49,865 nt of DNA from Flavobacteriaceae bacterium UBA2765 (lineage in GTDB: Bacteria; Bacteroidota; Bacteroidia; Flavobacteriales; Flavobacteriaceae). The translations under genes were made by a program, and so were the position numbers. The notes beneath the pieces are model-generated. The model had not been told where the DNA came from. It was given only the letters and a program-made list of their open reading frames with translations, and did no database searches. Location: assembly GCA_002352665.1 (NCBI GenBank), contig DEIV01000044.1, forward strand, positions 1-49,865. Reading direction: 5' to 3'. Shown piece by piece: positions 1-8,413 of this stretch. The stretch's first letter is position 1, and each line of letters begins with the position of its first letter.

Positions 1-2
1 AT

Positions 3-230
3 GTTGAAATAGGTGATGGTATGGACTCTAGTAAATCTAGAGGAAGTCTTAATAATGATCAAATTACATCACAAGGATTTGAAACAAACCATAGTGGTGG
101 AATTTTGGGTGGAATTAGTAATGGAGATGATATTATTACAAGAGTATATTTTAAGCCAACTCCATCTATTTTTTGTGAACAAAAAACAGTTGATGTAAAT
201 ACTGGCTTAATTCTGAAAGTGCCTAATTAG
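3..230 (+). pseudogene. 3' part of a truncated chorismate synthase-like gene
   Basis: The window opens inside this reading frame, so its start is not visible. The readable 75 residues match the C-terminal half of chorismate synthase (the last shikimate step, EPSP to chorismate): VEIGDG, RGS.NND.IT, NHSGGILGGISNG and FKPTPSI. The frame then stops at LKVPN, about where the family continues with K/LKGRHDPC and roughly 50-60 more residues. No trace of that segment is visible in the next 90 bases in any frame, so the gene looks cut short rather than simply frameshifted. The sequence style (VEIGDG..., NH.GGILGGISNG) is closer to the proteobacterial form than to the flavobacterial form I remember (FEYGSGF..., NLSGGIQGGISNG). 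This suggests a second, acquired and decayed aroC. The family call is firm; inactivity and origin are inference. Confidence 0.75.
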
Positions 231-317
231 AACATCAAACATTAAAAAACCTCCTACTTGAGGAATGTCAACTGTATTTTCTCCTCGGGAAGTTTCATCT
301 CTGATGGAGAGGGGCTA
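231..317. other. Short intergenic stretch with repeat-like tail
   Basis: Between the truncated aroC-like frame and the 47-aa ORF there is no coding signal. It holds a weak CCTC/GAGG hairpin at about 250-264. At 306-316 it holds the 11-mer GAGAGGGGCTA, which is also the core-to-tail junction of the palindromic repeat seen beside the DUF559 gene (23720-23730). This may be an eroded copy of that repeat. Confidence 0.3.
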
Positions 318-461
318 TTAATTAGCAACAACTGCAACCATTAATTTTTTATAACGTCGCATTTCTAATAACGCATTAAAATAATCATTGATCTGACCAT
401 TTTTCATAAAAAGTGTTGCTTTATTCTTAGCGATTTCGTGCTGATGTTTTAACTCTCTCAT
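318..461 (-). CDS. 47-aa basic conserved-looking small protein
   Basis: This short ORF begins at an ATG (461-459) with MRELKHQHEIAKNKATLF and ends in KKLMVAVVAN. It has a helical, Lys/Arg-rich composition with a central NGQINDYFNALLEM segment, no signal peptide and no membrane segment. It resembles small hypothetical proteins I associate with Flavobacteriaceae, but I cannot assign a function. It is divergent from the TPR gene that starts at 600 and has no clear TAnnTTTG box upstream. The dense codon use without stops and the clean start support a real gene; the small size keeps confidence moderate. Confidence 0.55.
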   Translation of the reverse strand: MRELKHQHEIAKNKATLFMKNGQINDYFNALLEMRRYKKLMVAVVAN

Positions 462-573
462 GGTAAAAAATTATTACTTTAAAATATAATGGCAAATGTT
501 ATGCCAAAATTCAAAGTTGGGTTAAGTAATTTTTTATCTCACGCTTTATATTAAATTGTTAAAACTTCTTTAT

Positions 574-581
574 TACCTTTG
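574..581 (+). promoter_or_regulatory. -7 promoter box of the TPR gene
   Basis: TACCTTTG matches the Bacteroidetes -7 consensus TAnnTTTG. No good -33 TTTG lies 19-22 bases upstream. The predicted transcription start at about 588 lies before the ATG at 600 but after the alternative TTG at 579, which therefore cannot be the start codon of the same transcript. Confidence 0.55.
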
Positions 582-599
582 AAGCCATACTATAACGAC

Positions 600-2384
600 A
601 TGTATTATAGAATTATTGTAATATTATTTTTTTTTAGCACTTTCAGCCACGCTCAAAGCTCTCAATTGGCCTATAATTATTTTCAAAAAGGCGAATACGA
701 AAAGGCTGCAGTATTCTATAAACAATTGTATACAAAAAATGATGTTAGGCGAGATTATTTTAAGCAGTTACTCTCTTGCTATCAATTGATTGAAAATTTT
801 GAAGCCTCTTCAAAACTATTGACAACACACTTAAAAAAATTTCCGGATCAACCCTATTTATTAATCGAAGTTGGATATAATTTACAATTGCAAAACAAAA
901 AAGAAGAAGCCCAATCTTATTATGAAAAAACTTTAAAAACTATTGATACTAATCCCTTTCAAGGTGGAACTATTGGTCGATCTTTTCAAGAAAATCATCT
1001 GTTAGATTATGCTTTATTGGCCTATAAAAAAGCCATGGAACTGAATCCGGATTTAAATTTCAACATAGATATAGCTAATATCTATGCTGAAAAAGCAGAT
1101 GTAGAAAACATGTTTGACACCTATTTAAATGTTATAGAAAAAAATGAAGTTTACTATGAAACAGTTCAAAGATATACCGGTAAATTTATTTCTGATGATA
1201 GTGAAGATGAAAACAATAAATTATTTAAAAAATTAGTTCTAAAACGTTTACAAAAAAGTCCAAATGATTCCTGGAATAAGTTGTTGAGTTGGCTATACAT
1301 GCAACAGAAAGATTATGATAAAGCTTTAATTCAAGAATTGGCTATATACAAAAGAAATAAAGACAATTTAGATAGAATTTTTGAATTAGGTGAAGTTGCT
1401 TTTAACAATAAAGATTACGAAACTTCGAAGTCAAGTTTTACCTATATTTTAGATAATACACAGAATTCAAGTCTGATTTTAGATGCCCACATCTATTTAT
1501 TGGAAGCAACTATTGAGACAGCAACTACTACGAAAGAACATGAAACTATTGAACAAAAATTTCAATACTTATTTGCTACTTATGGTAATGGAAGTTCCAC
1601 TTTAAATTTAAAAATATCTTATGCAGATTTTTTAACTTTCACCAAAGACAGTCCTAACAAGGCCATTACCATTTTAAAAGAAGTACTTTCAGAAGCAGGT
1701 TCTGATTACCAGTACGGTTCAATTAAGTTAAAAATAGGAGATATTTTAGTGTATACAAATAAATTCAATGAAGCTTTAATCAATTATTCTCAAGTACAAA
1801 CTAAACTTAAAAATAGTGCTTTAGCTCAAACAGCACGTTTTAAAGTGGCACAAACTTCCTACTTTAAAGGAGATTTTAAATGGGCATTAACACAATTAAA
1901 AGTGTTAAAAAAATCTACTTCACAACTGATCGCCAATGATGCTTTAGATTTATATTTATTAATATCAGATAATATTGTGGGCGATACTATTCACAATGCC
2001 TTAAAAACTTACGCTAAAGCGGATGTATTAGCATTTCAGAATAAAAACAAAGCTGCAATTGATACATTAACTATTGCACTACAAAAATTTAAAGGCAGGT
2101 CTATTGAAGATGAGGCGCTGTACAAACAGGCGGAACTATATGCCAAAATCCATCTCTATGAATTGGCAGAAAATAATTATTTAAAACTAATCGCATTACA
2201 AAAAGATGGAATACTGGTAGATGATGCCTATTATCATTTGGCTGGATTATATAAAGACAATCTTGGAAAAATAGAAAAAGCGAAAGAAATGTATAAAAAG
2301 ATTATTTTTGAATTTCCGTCAAGTATTTATTTAGTAGATGCCAGAAAACAATTTAGAAAACTAAGAGGAGATCATTTAAATTAA
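600..2384 (+). CDS. Exported tetratricopeptide-repeat protein
   Basis: 594 residues from the ATG at 600. A longer TTG start at 579 lies inside the promoter box and would spoil the signal peptide. The N-terminus MYYRIIVILFFFSTFSHAQS is a classical signal peptide with a likely signal peptidase I cut after SHA. The rest is helical TPR-type repeats throughout, for example YFQKGEYEKAAVFYKQL, ALIQELAIYKRNKDNL, and a C-terminal YHLAGLYKDNLGKIEKAKE followed by a FPSSIYLVDARK end. This is the style of periplasmic or outer-membrane-associated TPR scaffold proteins of Bacteroidetes. No catalytic domain is visible and the partner is unknown. DUF4286 and rsmA follow on the same strand, with 19 bases to the first and 41 bases between the two, so they may be co-transcribed. 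Confidence 0.8.
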   Translation: MYYRIIVILFFFSTFSHAQSSQLAYNYFQKGEYEKAAVFYKQLYTKNDVRRDYFKQLLSCYQLIENFEASSKLLTTHLKKFPDQPYLLIEVGYNLQLQNKKEEAQSYYEKTLKTIDTNPFQGGTIGRSFQENHLLDYALLAYKKAMELNPDLNFNIDIANIYAEKADVENMFDTYLNVIEKNEVYYETVQRYTGKFISDDSEDENNKLFKKLVLKRLQKSPNDSWNKLLSWLYMQQKDYDKALIQELAIYKRNKDNLDRIFELGEVAFNNKDYETSKSSFTYILDNTQNSSLILDAHIYLLEATIETATTTKEHETIEQKFQYLFATYGNGSSTLNLKISYADFLTFTKDSPNKAITILKEVLSEAGSDYQYGSIKLKIGDILVYTNKFNEALINYSQVQTKLKNSALAQTARFKVAQTSYFKGDFKWALTQLKVLKKSTSQLIANDALDLYLLISDNIVGDTIHNALKTYAKADVLAFQNKNKAAIDTLTIALQKFKGRSIEDEALYKQAELYAKIHLYELAENNYLKLIALQKDGILVDDAYYHLAGLYKDNLGKIEKAKEMYKKIIFEFPSSIYLVDARKQFRKLRGDHLN

Positions 2385-2403
2385 ATTCAGAAATTTTTAG
2401 AAT

Positions 2404-2733
2404 ATGTATATCTACAACGTAACCATTAATATAGATGCTTCTGTAGAGCAAAAATGGCTTGAATGGATGCAAGAAGAACACATTCCTAAAATGCTAAATA
2501 CAGGTAAATTTTTTGAAGCCAAAATGTGTCAAGTCATGGTAGAAGAAGAAATGGGAGGTGTTACTTATGCTATTCAATACACCACAGAAAATAAAGAAAC
2601 TTTAGAAAAATATTTTCAAGAAAATGCAGAAAAACTTCGCCAAGAAGCAGACAAATTGTTTAGTGGAAAATATGTGGCTTTTAGAACTGAACTGAAAGTA
2701 GTAAATCATGTAAAGAATTTTGAAAAGAGCTGA
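2404..2733 (+). CDS. DUF4286 family protein
   Basis: 109 residues, cytoplasmic, no signal peptide. The opening YIYNVTINIDASVEQKWLEW, the HIPKMLNTGKF segment and the Q.YT....LEKY end are typical of the DUF4286 family of Bacteroidetes, a small ferredoxin-like fold (dimeric alpha-beta barrel style). No biochemical role is established. It sits 41 bases upstream of rsmA, an arrangement I recognise as common in flavobacteria, which suggests co-expression rather than a proven link to ribosome maturation. Confidence 0.8.
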   Translation: MYIYNVTINIDASVEQKWLEWMQEEHIPKMLNTGKFFEAKMCQVMVEEEMGGVTYAIQYTTENKETLEKYFQENAEKLRQEADKLFSGKYVAFRTELKVVNHVKNFEKS

Positions 2734-2774
2734 GCTAGTATTAGCTTATCACAAACCTAATCAATACTATTCTC

Positions 2775-3551
2775 ATGTCAGTTAAAGCCAAAAAATATTT
2801 AGGGCAACATTTCTTAAAAGACGAAAACATTGCTAAAAAAATAGCCGACACTTTAACTGAAAATGGTTATGATACCGTTTTAGAAATTGGCCCGGGCATG
2901 GGTGTTTTAACCAAATATTTATTGAAAAAAAAATGCTCGATTCATGTTATAGAAATTGATAAAGAATCGGTTGAATATCTTAAAGTACATTACTTGAACT
3001 TAACAGACCGCATCATTTCAGAAGATTTTTTACGAATCAATATTGCTGACTATTTTCAAGGTAAACCTTTCGCTATTATTGGAAATTTTCCATACAATAT
3101 CTCATCACAAATAATTTTTAAAACTCTAGAAAACAGACAAAGAATACCAGAACTGTGTGGCATGTTCCAAAAAGAAGTAGCAAAACGCATTTCTGAAAAA
3201 TCAGGCAGTAAGATCTATGGTATTATTTCAGTATTAACACAGGCTTTTTATGACGTAGAATATTTATTTACAGTGCCACCAAATGTGTTTAATCCCCCAC
3301 CAAAAGTTGATTCTGGAGTAATACGATTAATTCGTAAAGAAAATTACACACTGGCAGTAGATGAAAAATTATTTTTTAAAGTAGTAAAAACGGCATTCAA
3401 TCAGCGTAGAAAAACAATTCGTAACAGTTTAAAAACATTTAATTTATCAGATAAATTAAGAGAAGATGTTATCTTTGCGAAACGTCCTGAACAATTATCT
3501 GTTCAAGAGTTTATTAATCTGACGGAAAAAATCGCGAACGATGCCATTTGA
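2775..3551 (+). CDS. rsmA: 16S rRNA (A1518/A1519) dimethyltransferase RsmA
   Basis: 258 residues, the usual KsgA/RsmA length. The enzyme uses SAM to dimethylate two adjacent adenines in helix 45 of 16S rRNA late in 30S assembly. Visible marks are KKYLGQHFLKDENI at residues 6-19, the SAM-binding VLEIGPGMGVLT at 35-46, the acidic VIEIDKE at 58-64 and the catalytic NFPYNIS motif at 104-110 (the N-I/L/F-PY signature of adenine-N6 methylases). The C-terminal basic domain contains FNQRRKTIRNSLK. Its last 11 bases overlap the start of mgtE in another frame, so the two are translationally linked. Confidence 0.97.
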   Translation: MSVKAKKYLGQHFLKDENIAKKIADTLTENGYDTVLEIGPGMGVLTKYLLKKKCSIHVIEIDKESVEYLKVHYLNLTDRIISEDFLRINIADYFQGKPFAIIGNFPYNISSQIIFKTLENRQRIPELCGMFQKEVAKRISEKSGSKIYGIISVLTQAFYDVEYLFTVPPNVFNPPPKVDSGVIRLIRKENYTLAVDEKLFFKVVKTAFNQRRKTIRNSLKTFNLSDKLREDVIFAKRPEQLSVQEFINLTEKIANDAI

Positions 3552-4890
3552 AATTACAAATGACCTTTTAGATCAAATTGCTTTACTCATCCAACAACAG
3601 GATGATACTGGTTTATTGGAACTATTAGATACTGAGCACCATGCAGATATTGCAGAATTAATAGATGATCTAAGCATAGACGATGCCACTTATATTATCA
3701 AATTATTAGATAGCGAACTCACTGCGGAGATTTTAATGGAAGTTGATGATGATGTTCGTGAAAAAATTCTAAAAAATCTTTCGGCAAAGGAAATTGCTGA
3801 GGAATTGATAGAATTAGATACGGATGACGCTGCCGATATTATTGCTGAATTACCAGACGATCGTAAAGAACATGTAATTTCTCAAATATCTGATGAAGAA
3901 CATGTAGCAGATATAAAAGAATTATTAAAATATGATGAAGATTCTGCCGGGGGGTTAATGGCCAAAGAATTGGTAAAAGTTAATGAAAATTGGAATGTGT
4001 TGAAATGTGTTCGAGAAATGCGGGCACAAGCAGAAAATGTAACACGCGTTCATTCTATCTATGTTGTTGATGATAATGATAAATTAAAAGGACGATTGTC
4101 TTTAAAAGATCTATTAGTTACTTCTACAAAAACTCATATTTCTGATATTTATATTCCAAAAGTTGATGCCGTTAATGTGAATGATAAAGCCGAAGATGTG
4201 GCAAGAATAATGCAAAAATATGATTTAGAAGCCATTCCTGTTGTTGACGATTCTAACAAATTAATGGGTAGAATTACCATTGATGACATTGTAGATATTA
4301 TTAAAGAAGAGGCAGATAAAGATTATCAAATGGCAGCAGGTCTGTCTCAAGATGTAGAGGCTGATGATACTATTTGGGAACATACCAGAGCTAGATTACC
4401 ATGGTTGTTTTTAGGACTCATAGGCGGTATTGGTGCAGCCGCTATTATGGGTAACTTTGAAGAAATGATCAGCAGTCATGCTATTCTTTTCTTTTTTACA
4501 CCTTTAATTGCAGCTATGGCCGGGAATGTTGGTGTACAGTCATCTGCAATAATTGTTCAAGGTATTGCCAATGGAGATCTAAAAGGAAGTGTTACCAATA
4601 GATTATTTAAAGAATTGTCTTTGGCCATAGTAAACGGACTAGCATTGTCTGTATTACTATTTGGTTTTACTTGGGTTTGGCAAGGTCATATGTTAACTTC
4701 AGCCGCTATTTCTATTTCTTTATTTGCAGTAATCATTGTTGCCGGAATAATAGGTACTTTTATTCCTTTATTTCTCAACAAAAGAGGTATAGATCCCGCC
4801 ATTGCTACCGGTCCATTTATTACGACCAGTAATGATATTTTTGGAATATTAATTTACTTCTGGATTGCTAAAACAATATTGGGAATTTAA
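3541..4890 (+). CDS. mgtE: Magnesium transporter MgtE
   Basis: 449 residues, full length for the MgtE channel. An acidic helical N domain (about 1-130, with ELIDDLSIDDA and AADIIAELPDDRKEHV) is followed by a pair of CBS domains (about 135-260, YDEDSAGGLMAKE, GRLSLKDLL, GRITIDDIVDII). Five membrane helices come last (about 285-449), carrying the pore-region motifs FFFTPLIAAMAGNVGVQSS and the P-T/S rich FITTSNDIFGI. In the family, low cytosolic Mg2+ releases the N/CBS gate and opens the pore. The start ATG lies within the rsmA 3' end; the stop overlaps the convergent zinc-ribbon gene by four bases. Confidence 0.95.
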   Translation: MPFEITNDLLDQIALLIQQQDDTGLLELLDTEHHADIAELIDDLSIDDATYIIKLLDSELTAEILMEVDDDVREKILKNLSAKEIAEELIELDTDDAADIIAELPDDRKEHVISQISDEEHVADIKELLKYDEDSAGGLMAKELVKVNENWNVLKCVREMRAQAENVTRVHSIYVVDDNDKLKGRLSLKDLLVTSTKTHISDIYIPKVDAVNVNDKAEDVARIMQKYDLEAIPVVDDSNKLMGRITIDDIVDIIKEEADKDYQMAAGLSQDVEADDTIWEHTRARLPWLFLGLIGGIGAAAIMGNFEEMISSHAILFFFTPLIAAMAGNVGVQSSAIIVQGIANGDLKGSVTNRLFKELSLAIVNGLALSVLLFGFTWVWQGHMLTSAAISISLFAVIIVAGIIGTFIPLFLNKRGIDPAIATGPFITTSNDIFGILIYFWIAKTILGI

Positions 4891-5096
4891 TTGGTAAATA
4901 AATCAAAAATATTACTCAAAGCACTTGTTTTAGCCTTGTAAAATTCGGTATAAGAACATCGTTCGCAAGTAACAGATGTGAATTTTTGACTTTGAACATC
5001 AAAAATTTTTGACCATGTGCCACCTGTACCACGTAATTGACCTACTTTATACGTTTTATTACTACATTTAGGGCAAGTATATTTTATATTTTCCAT
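4887..5096 (-). CDS. Small zinc-ribbon protein (DUF2082-like)
   Basis: 69 residues with two cysteine knuckles, CPKCSNKTY near the start and CERCSYTEFY near the end, forming one zinc ribbon. Between them lies the GQLRGTGGTWSK loop typical of the DUF2082 family of presumed nucleic-acid-binding zinc ribbons. No function is known. It is convergent with mgtE and shares four bases with its stop region. The intergenic region upstream (5097-5218) is shared with the divergent glnS. Confidence 0.75.
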   Translation of the reverse strand: MENIKYTCPKCSNKTYKVGQLRGTGGTWSKIFDVQSQKFTSVTCERCSYTEFYKAKTSALSNIFDLFTN

Positions 5097-5186
5097 TTTT
5101 TTTAGTTGAATTTAACTAATCTATTGGTCTTATACAGTATAATAATGTTACACTATTAAACTAACTTACACTATTTATATTTTCCG

Positions 5187-5194
5187 TATTTTTG
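5187..5194 (+). promoter_or_regulatory. -7 promoter box of glnS
   Basis: TATTTTTG fits TAnnTTTG exactly, with the glnS ATG 24 bases after its last base. The -33 region has no clear TTTG. This implies a leader of roughly 15-20 bases. Confidence 0.55.
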
Positions 5195-5218
5195 TGAGCT
5201 ATTAAAAATGCGTATTTA

Positions 5219-7333
5219 ATGTCTGAAGAAAAAAAATCTCTTAATTTTTTAGAACAAATTATTGAAGAAGATCTGGCTGCTGATTTACAAAGAGATAAGC
5301 TTCGTTTTCGCTTCCCACCGGAACCTAATGGCTATTTACATATTGGTCATGCTGCGTCTATATGTTTGAACTTTGGCTTGGGTATAACATATAATGCTCC
5401 TGTTAACTTACGTTTTGACGATACCAATCCTGCCAAAGAAGAACAAGAATATGTAGATGCCATTAAAAAAGATATTCAATGGTTAGGATTTCAATGGGCA
5501 AATGAATTGTATTCTTCAGATTATTTTGAGCAGCTTTACCTTTGGGCTGTACAACTAATTAAACAGGGCAAAGCCTATGTAGATGATCAATCTTCAGAGG
5601 CTATTGCCAGGCAAAAAGGTACGCCAACAGAAGCTGGTGTGAATAGCCCTTATAGGCATCGTTCAGTAGAAGAAAACTTAGCCTTGTTTGAGCAAATGAA
5701 AAATGGCGATTTTGAAGAAGGTTCGCACATTCTTCGTGCTAAAATAGATATGACCTCTCCAAATATGCATATGCGTGATCCTATTATGTATAGGGTGTTA
5801 AATAAATCACATCATAGAACCGGTAATACCTGGAGTATATATCCAATGTATGATTGGACTCATGGTGAATCTGATTATATTGAACAAATTTCTCACTCTA
5901 TTTGCACACTTGAGTTTAAAAGTCATCGTCAATTGTACGATTGGTACTTAGATCAAGTATGTTCAAAGAAAGATTTACGACCAAAACAACGCGAATTTGC
6001 ACGTCGAAATCTGAGTTATACGGTTATGAGCAAACGCAAATTGTTGCAATTGGTAGAAGAAGGCTATGTTAACGGTTGGGATGATCCTAGAATGCCAACA
6101 ATTTCGGGCTTACGCCGCAGAGGGTACACACCGGAATCTATTAGAAAATTTAGTGAAGTGGCAGGAATTTCTAAACGGGATAATGTGACGGATGTAGCTT
6201 TATTGGAGTTTTGTATTAAAGATGATTTGAATAAAACTGCCCCTAGAGTAATGGCAGTATTAAACCCTATTAAAGTTATTATCACTAATTATCCTGAAGG
6301 AAAAGAAGAATTTATTGATGCTTCATATAATGATTATAGTGAAGGTTTTGGAAGTAGGCAAGTTCCCTTTTCAAGAGAACTTTTTATAGAAAGAGAAGAT
6401 TTTAGAGAAGAAGCCAATAAAAAATTTTTTAGATTAAAATTAAATGGTGAAGTTAGATTAAAGAATGCATATATTATCAAAGCAACTCATGTTGTAAAAG
6501 ATGATAAAGGTGAAGTTTTAGAGATACATTGTACTTATGATAAAGATTCTTTGAGTGGTAGTGGTACTGAAGAAAGTCAACGTAAAGTAAAAGGCACATT
6601 ACACTGGGTATCAAAACCACATGCCGTGAAAGTTGAAGTCCGTTTATACGACAGACTGTTTATCGATGAGGCACCTGATTCTCATAAGGAAAAAGATTTT
6701 AAGGAATTTATAAATCCAAATTCTTTAAAATTTAATAATAATGTGTATGTTGAGCCGAGTTTAACATCTGCTCAAATAGGTGATCGTTTTCAGTTTCAGC
6801 GTTTAGGTTATTTTAATGTGGATGACGATAGCAGACCGGAACATTTGGTTTTTAATCAAACCGTTCCTTTACGTGATTCTTGGGCCAAAATTGATCAAAA
6901 AAGTGAAAACAAACAAGCTGATGATAGTACAATAAATGAAATATTAGCTTTAGCCGGTAAATACTTAAAATCTCGAGAAGATAATGAGCGGTTACCTTTA
7001 ATTGCAACTGTATTTGAATTAAGTAGAAAGGTGGAAATAAATTCTTTATTGAGTTTGATACAATCAGGCAATAGCAATAAAGAATATTTAGCCTATTTGA
7101 TGATATTAAATAGTCAAAAGCTCGTGGTCGATTTTTCTAATACAAAATATTTTGAACCGATTGATAAATTTATAGGGCATGCATTGCAAATGAACAATTC
7201 ATATGTACGTTTTCAAGCTGTAGATTTTGTAGGTAAAAACTTAAATTTTAAAGGTAATCATATTGAGTTATTGAAAGAAATGTCGACTGAAGATAAAAAC
7301 ACCCATATTATTGAGCGATTAAAACAATTCTAA
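5219..7333 (+). CDS. glnS: Glutaminyl-tRNA synthetase with unusual C-terminal extension
   Basis: 704 residues. Charges tRNA-Gln with glutamine in the cytosol. The class I signature HIGH is at residues 41-44 (PPEPNGYLHIGH) and the KMSKS loop appears as VMSKRKL. The GlnRS-specific RFDDTNP, SIYPMYDWTHGESD and the two beta-barrel anticodon-binding domains (for example GEVRLKNAYII, YVEPSLTSAQIGDRFQFQRLGYF) run to about residue 555. About 145 further residues follow (from SENKQADDSTINEI). They are acidic, helical and HEAT-like in look. I do not recognise them; they do not read as the YqeY/GatB tail fused to some GlnRS proteins. The E. coli enzyme is about 554 residues. The next gene starts 16 bases downstream. 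Confidence 0.95.
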   Translation: MSEEKKSLNFLEQIIEEDLAADLQRDKLRFRFPPEPNGYLHIGHAASICLNFGLGITYNAPVNLRFDDTNPAKEEQEYVDAIKKDIQWLGFQWANELYSSDYFEQLYLWAVQLIKQGKAYVDDQSSEAIARQKGTPTEAGVNSPYRHRSVEENLALFEQMKNGDFEEGSHILRAKIDMTSPNMHMRDPIMYRVLNKSHHRTGNTWSIYPMYDWTHGESDYIEQISHSICTLEFKSHRQLYDWYLDQVCSKKDLRPKQREFARRNLSYTVMSKRKLLQLVEEGYVNGWDDPRMPTISGLRRRGYTPESIRKFSEVAGISKRDNVTDVALLEFCIKDDLNKTAPRVMAVLNPIKVIITNYPEGKEEFIDASYNDYSEGFGSRQVPFSRELFIEREDFREEANKKFFRLKLNGEVRLKNAYIIKATHVVKDDKGEVLEIHCTYDKDSLSGSGTEESQRKVKGTLHWVSKPHAVKVEVRLYDRLFIDEAPDSHKEKDFKEFINPNSLKFNNNVYVEPSLTSAQIGDRFQFQRLGYFNVDDDSRPEHLVFNQTVPLRDSWAKIDQKSENKQADDSTINEILALAGKYLKSREDNERLPLIATVFELSRKVEINSLLSLIQSGNSNKEYLAYLMILNSQKLVVDFSNTKYFEPIDKFIGHALQMNNSYVRFQAVDFVGKNLNFKGNHIELLKEMSTEDKNTHIIERLKQF

Positions 7334-7349
7334 TTGTGGAATTCTTATT

Positions 7350-8327
7350 ATGAAAATCGTAGAACAAATAAAATTGCCTATTAAAGAAGAAATGGAGCTC
7401 TTTGAAGATAAATTCAAAGCTTCTATGATTTCTAAAGTACCTCTATTAAATAGAATTACTCATTTTATTATAAGGCGTAAAGGAAAACAAATGCGGCCTA
7501 TGTTTGTTTTTCTAGTAGCAAAAATGGTTTCGAATGGCAACATGAATGAACGCACTTACAGAGGTGCATCTTGTATTGAACTCATCCATACGGCTACTTT
7601 AGTTCATGATGATGTGGTAGATGACAGTAACCGGCGTCGTGGATTCTTCTCTATCAATGCTTTATGGAAAAATAAAATTGCGGTATTGGTAGGCGATTTT
7701 TTACTCTCTAAAGGGGTATTACTTTCAATAGATCATGACGATTTTGATATTCTAAAACTGATTTCAGTTGCGGTTCGTGAAATGAGTGAAGGTGAATTGT
7801 TACAAATAGAAAAAGCCCGTCAATTAGATATCACAGAAGCTATTTATTTTGAAATCATCCGTCAAAAAACTGCTACTTTAATTGCAGCTTGTTGCGGTAT
7901 AGGTGCAGCTTCTATTGGAGCTCAACCCGAAGAAATTGAAAAAATGCGAAAATTTGGTGAAATTATAGGGATCGCTTTCCAAATTAAAGATGATTTATTT
8001 GATTATAGCGAAGCCAAAATTGGAAAACCAACAGGCATAGATATCAAAGAGCAAAAAATGACTTTACCTTTGATTTATACTTTGAACAACTGCTCTGCAA
8101 AAAATAAAAAATGGCTTATTAATTCAGTTAAAAATCATAATAAAGATAAAAAACGTGTAAAGGAAGTTATTGCCTTTGTAAAAGATAATGGTGGCATTGA
8201 ATACACTATAAATAAAATGAATGCCTATCATAAAGAAGCGATAGATCTTTTAGATATCTACCCGGAATCTGAATATAAAAAGTCGTTAATAGCCATGGTC
8301 AATTATGTTATTGAAAGAAAGATCTAA
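7350..8327 (+). CDS. Trans-polyprenyl diphosphate synthase
   Basis: 325 residues. Condenses isopentenyl diphosphate units to a long all-trans polyprenyl chain, most likely the menaquinone side chain. First Asp-rich motif LVHDDVVDDSNRRRG, second Asp-rich motif FQIKDDLFDY, followed by GKPTGIDIKEQKMTLPLIY; GKQMRP near residue 45 binds IPP. The small residues and chain-length region before the first DD box fit the IspB/octaprenyl class, but product length cannot be read reliably from sequence. Follows glnS after 16 bases and is likely co-transcribed. Confidence 0.92.
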   Translation: MKIVEQIKLPIKEEMELFEDKFKASMISKVPLLNRITHFIIRRKGKQMRPMFVFLVAKMVSNGNMNERTYRGASCIELIHTATLVHDDVVDDSNRRRGFFSINALWKNKIAVLVGDFLLSKGVLLSIDHDDFDILKLISVAVREMSEGELLQIEKARQLDITEAIYFEIIRQKTATLIAACCGIGAASIGAQPEEIEKMRKFGEIIGIAFQIKDDLFDYSEAKIGKPTGIDIKEQKMTLPLIYTLNNCSAKNKKWLINSVKNHNKDKKRVKEVIAFVKDNGGIEYTINKMNAYHKEAIDLLDIYPESEYKKSLIAMVNYVIERKI

Positions 8328-8413
8328 TAAATTTATTGATTTGGTTATGTGGTTGTCGTATTTGATGCCGGAAACTCAGTTCTAAATGCAAAATATTTTA
8401 TTTATAAATAACT

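Noticed and set aside
579..599. TTG start extending the TPR protein by seven residues
   Set aside because: It lies inside the TACCTTTG promoter box and ahead of the predicted transcript start; the ATG at 600 gives a clean signal peptide.
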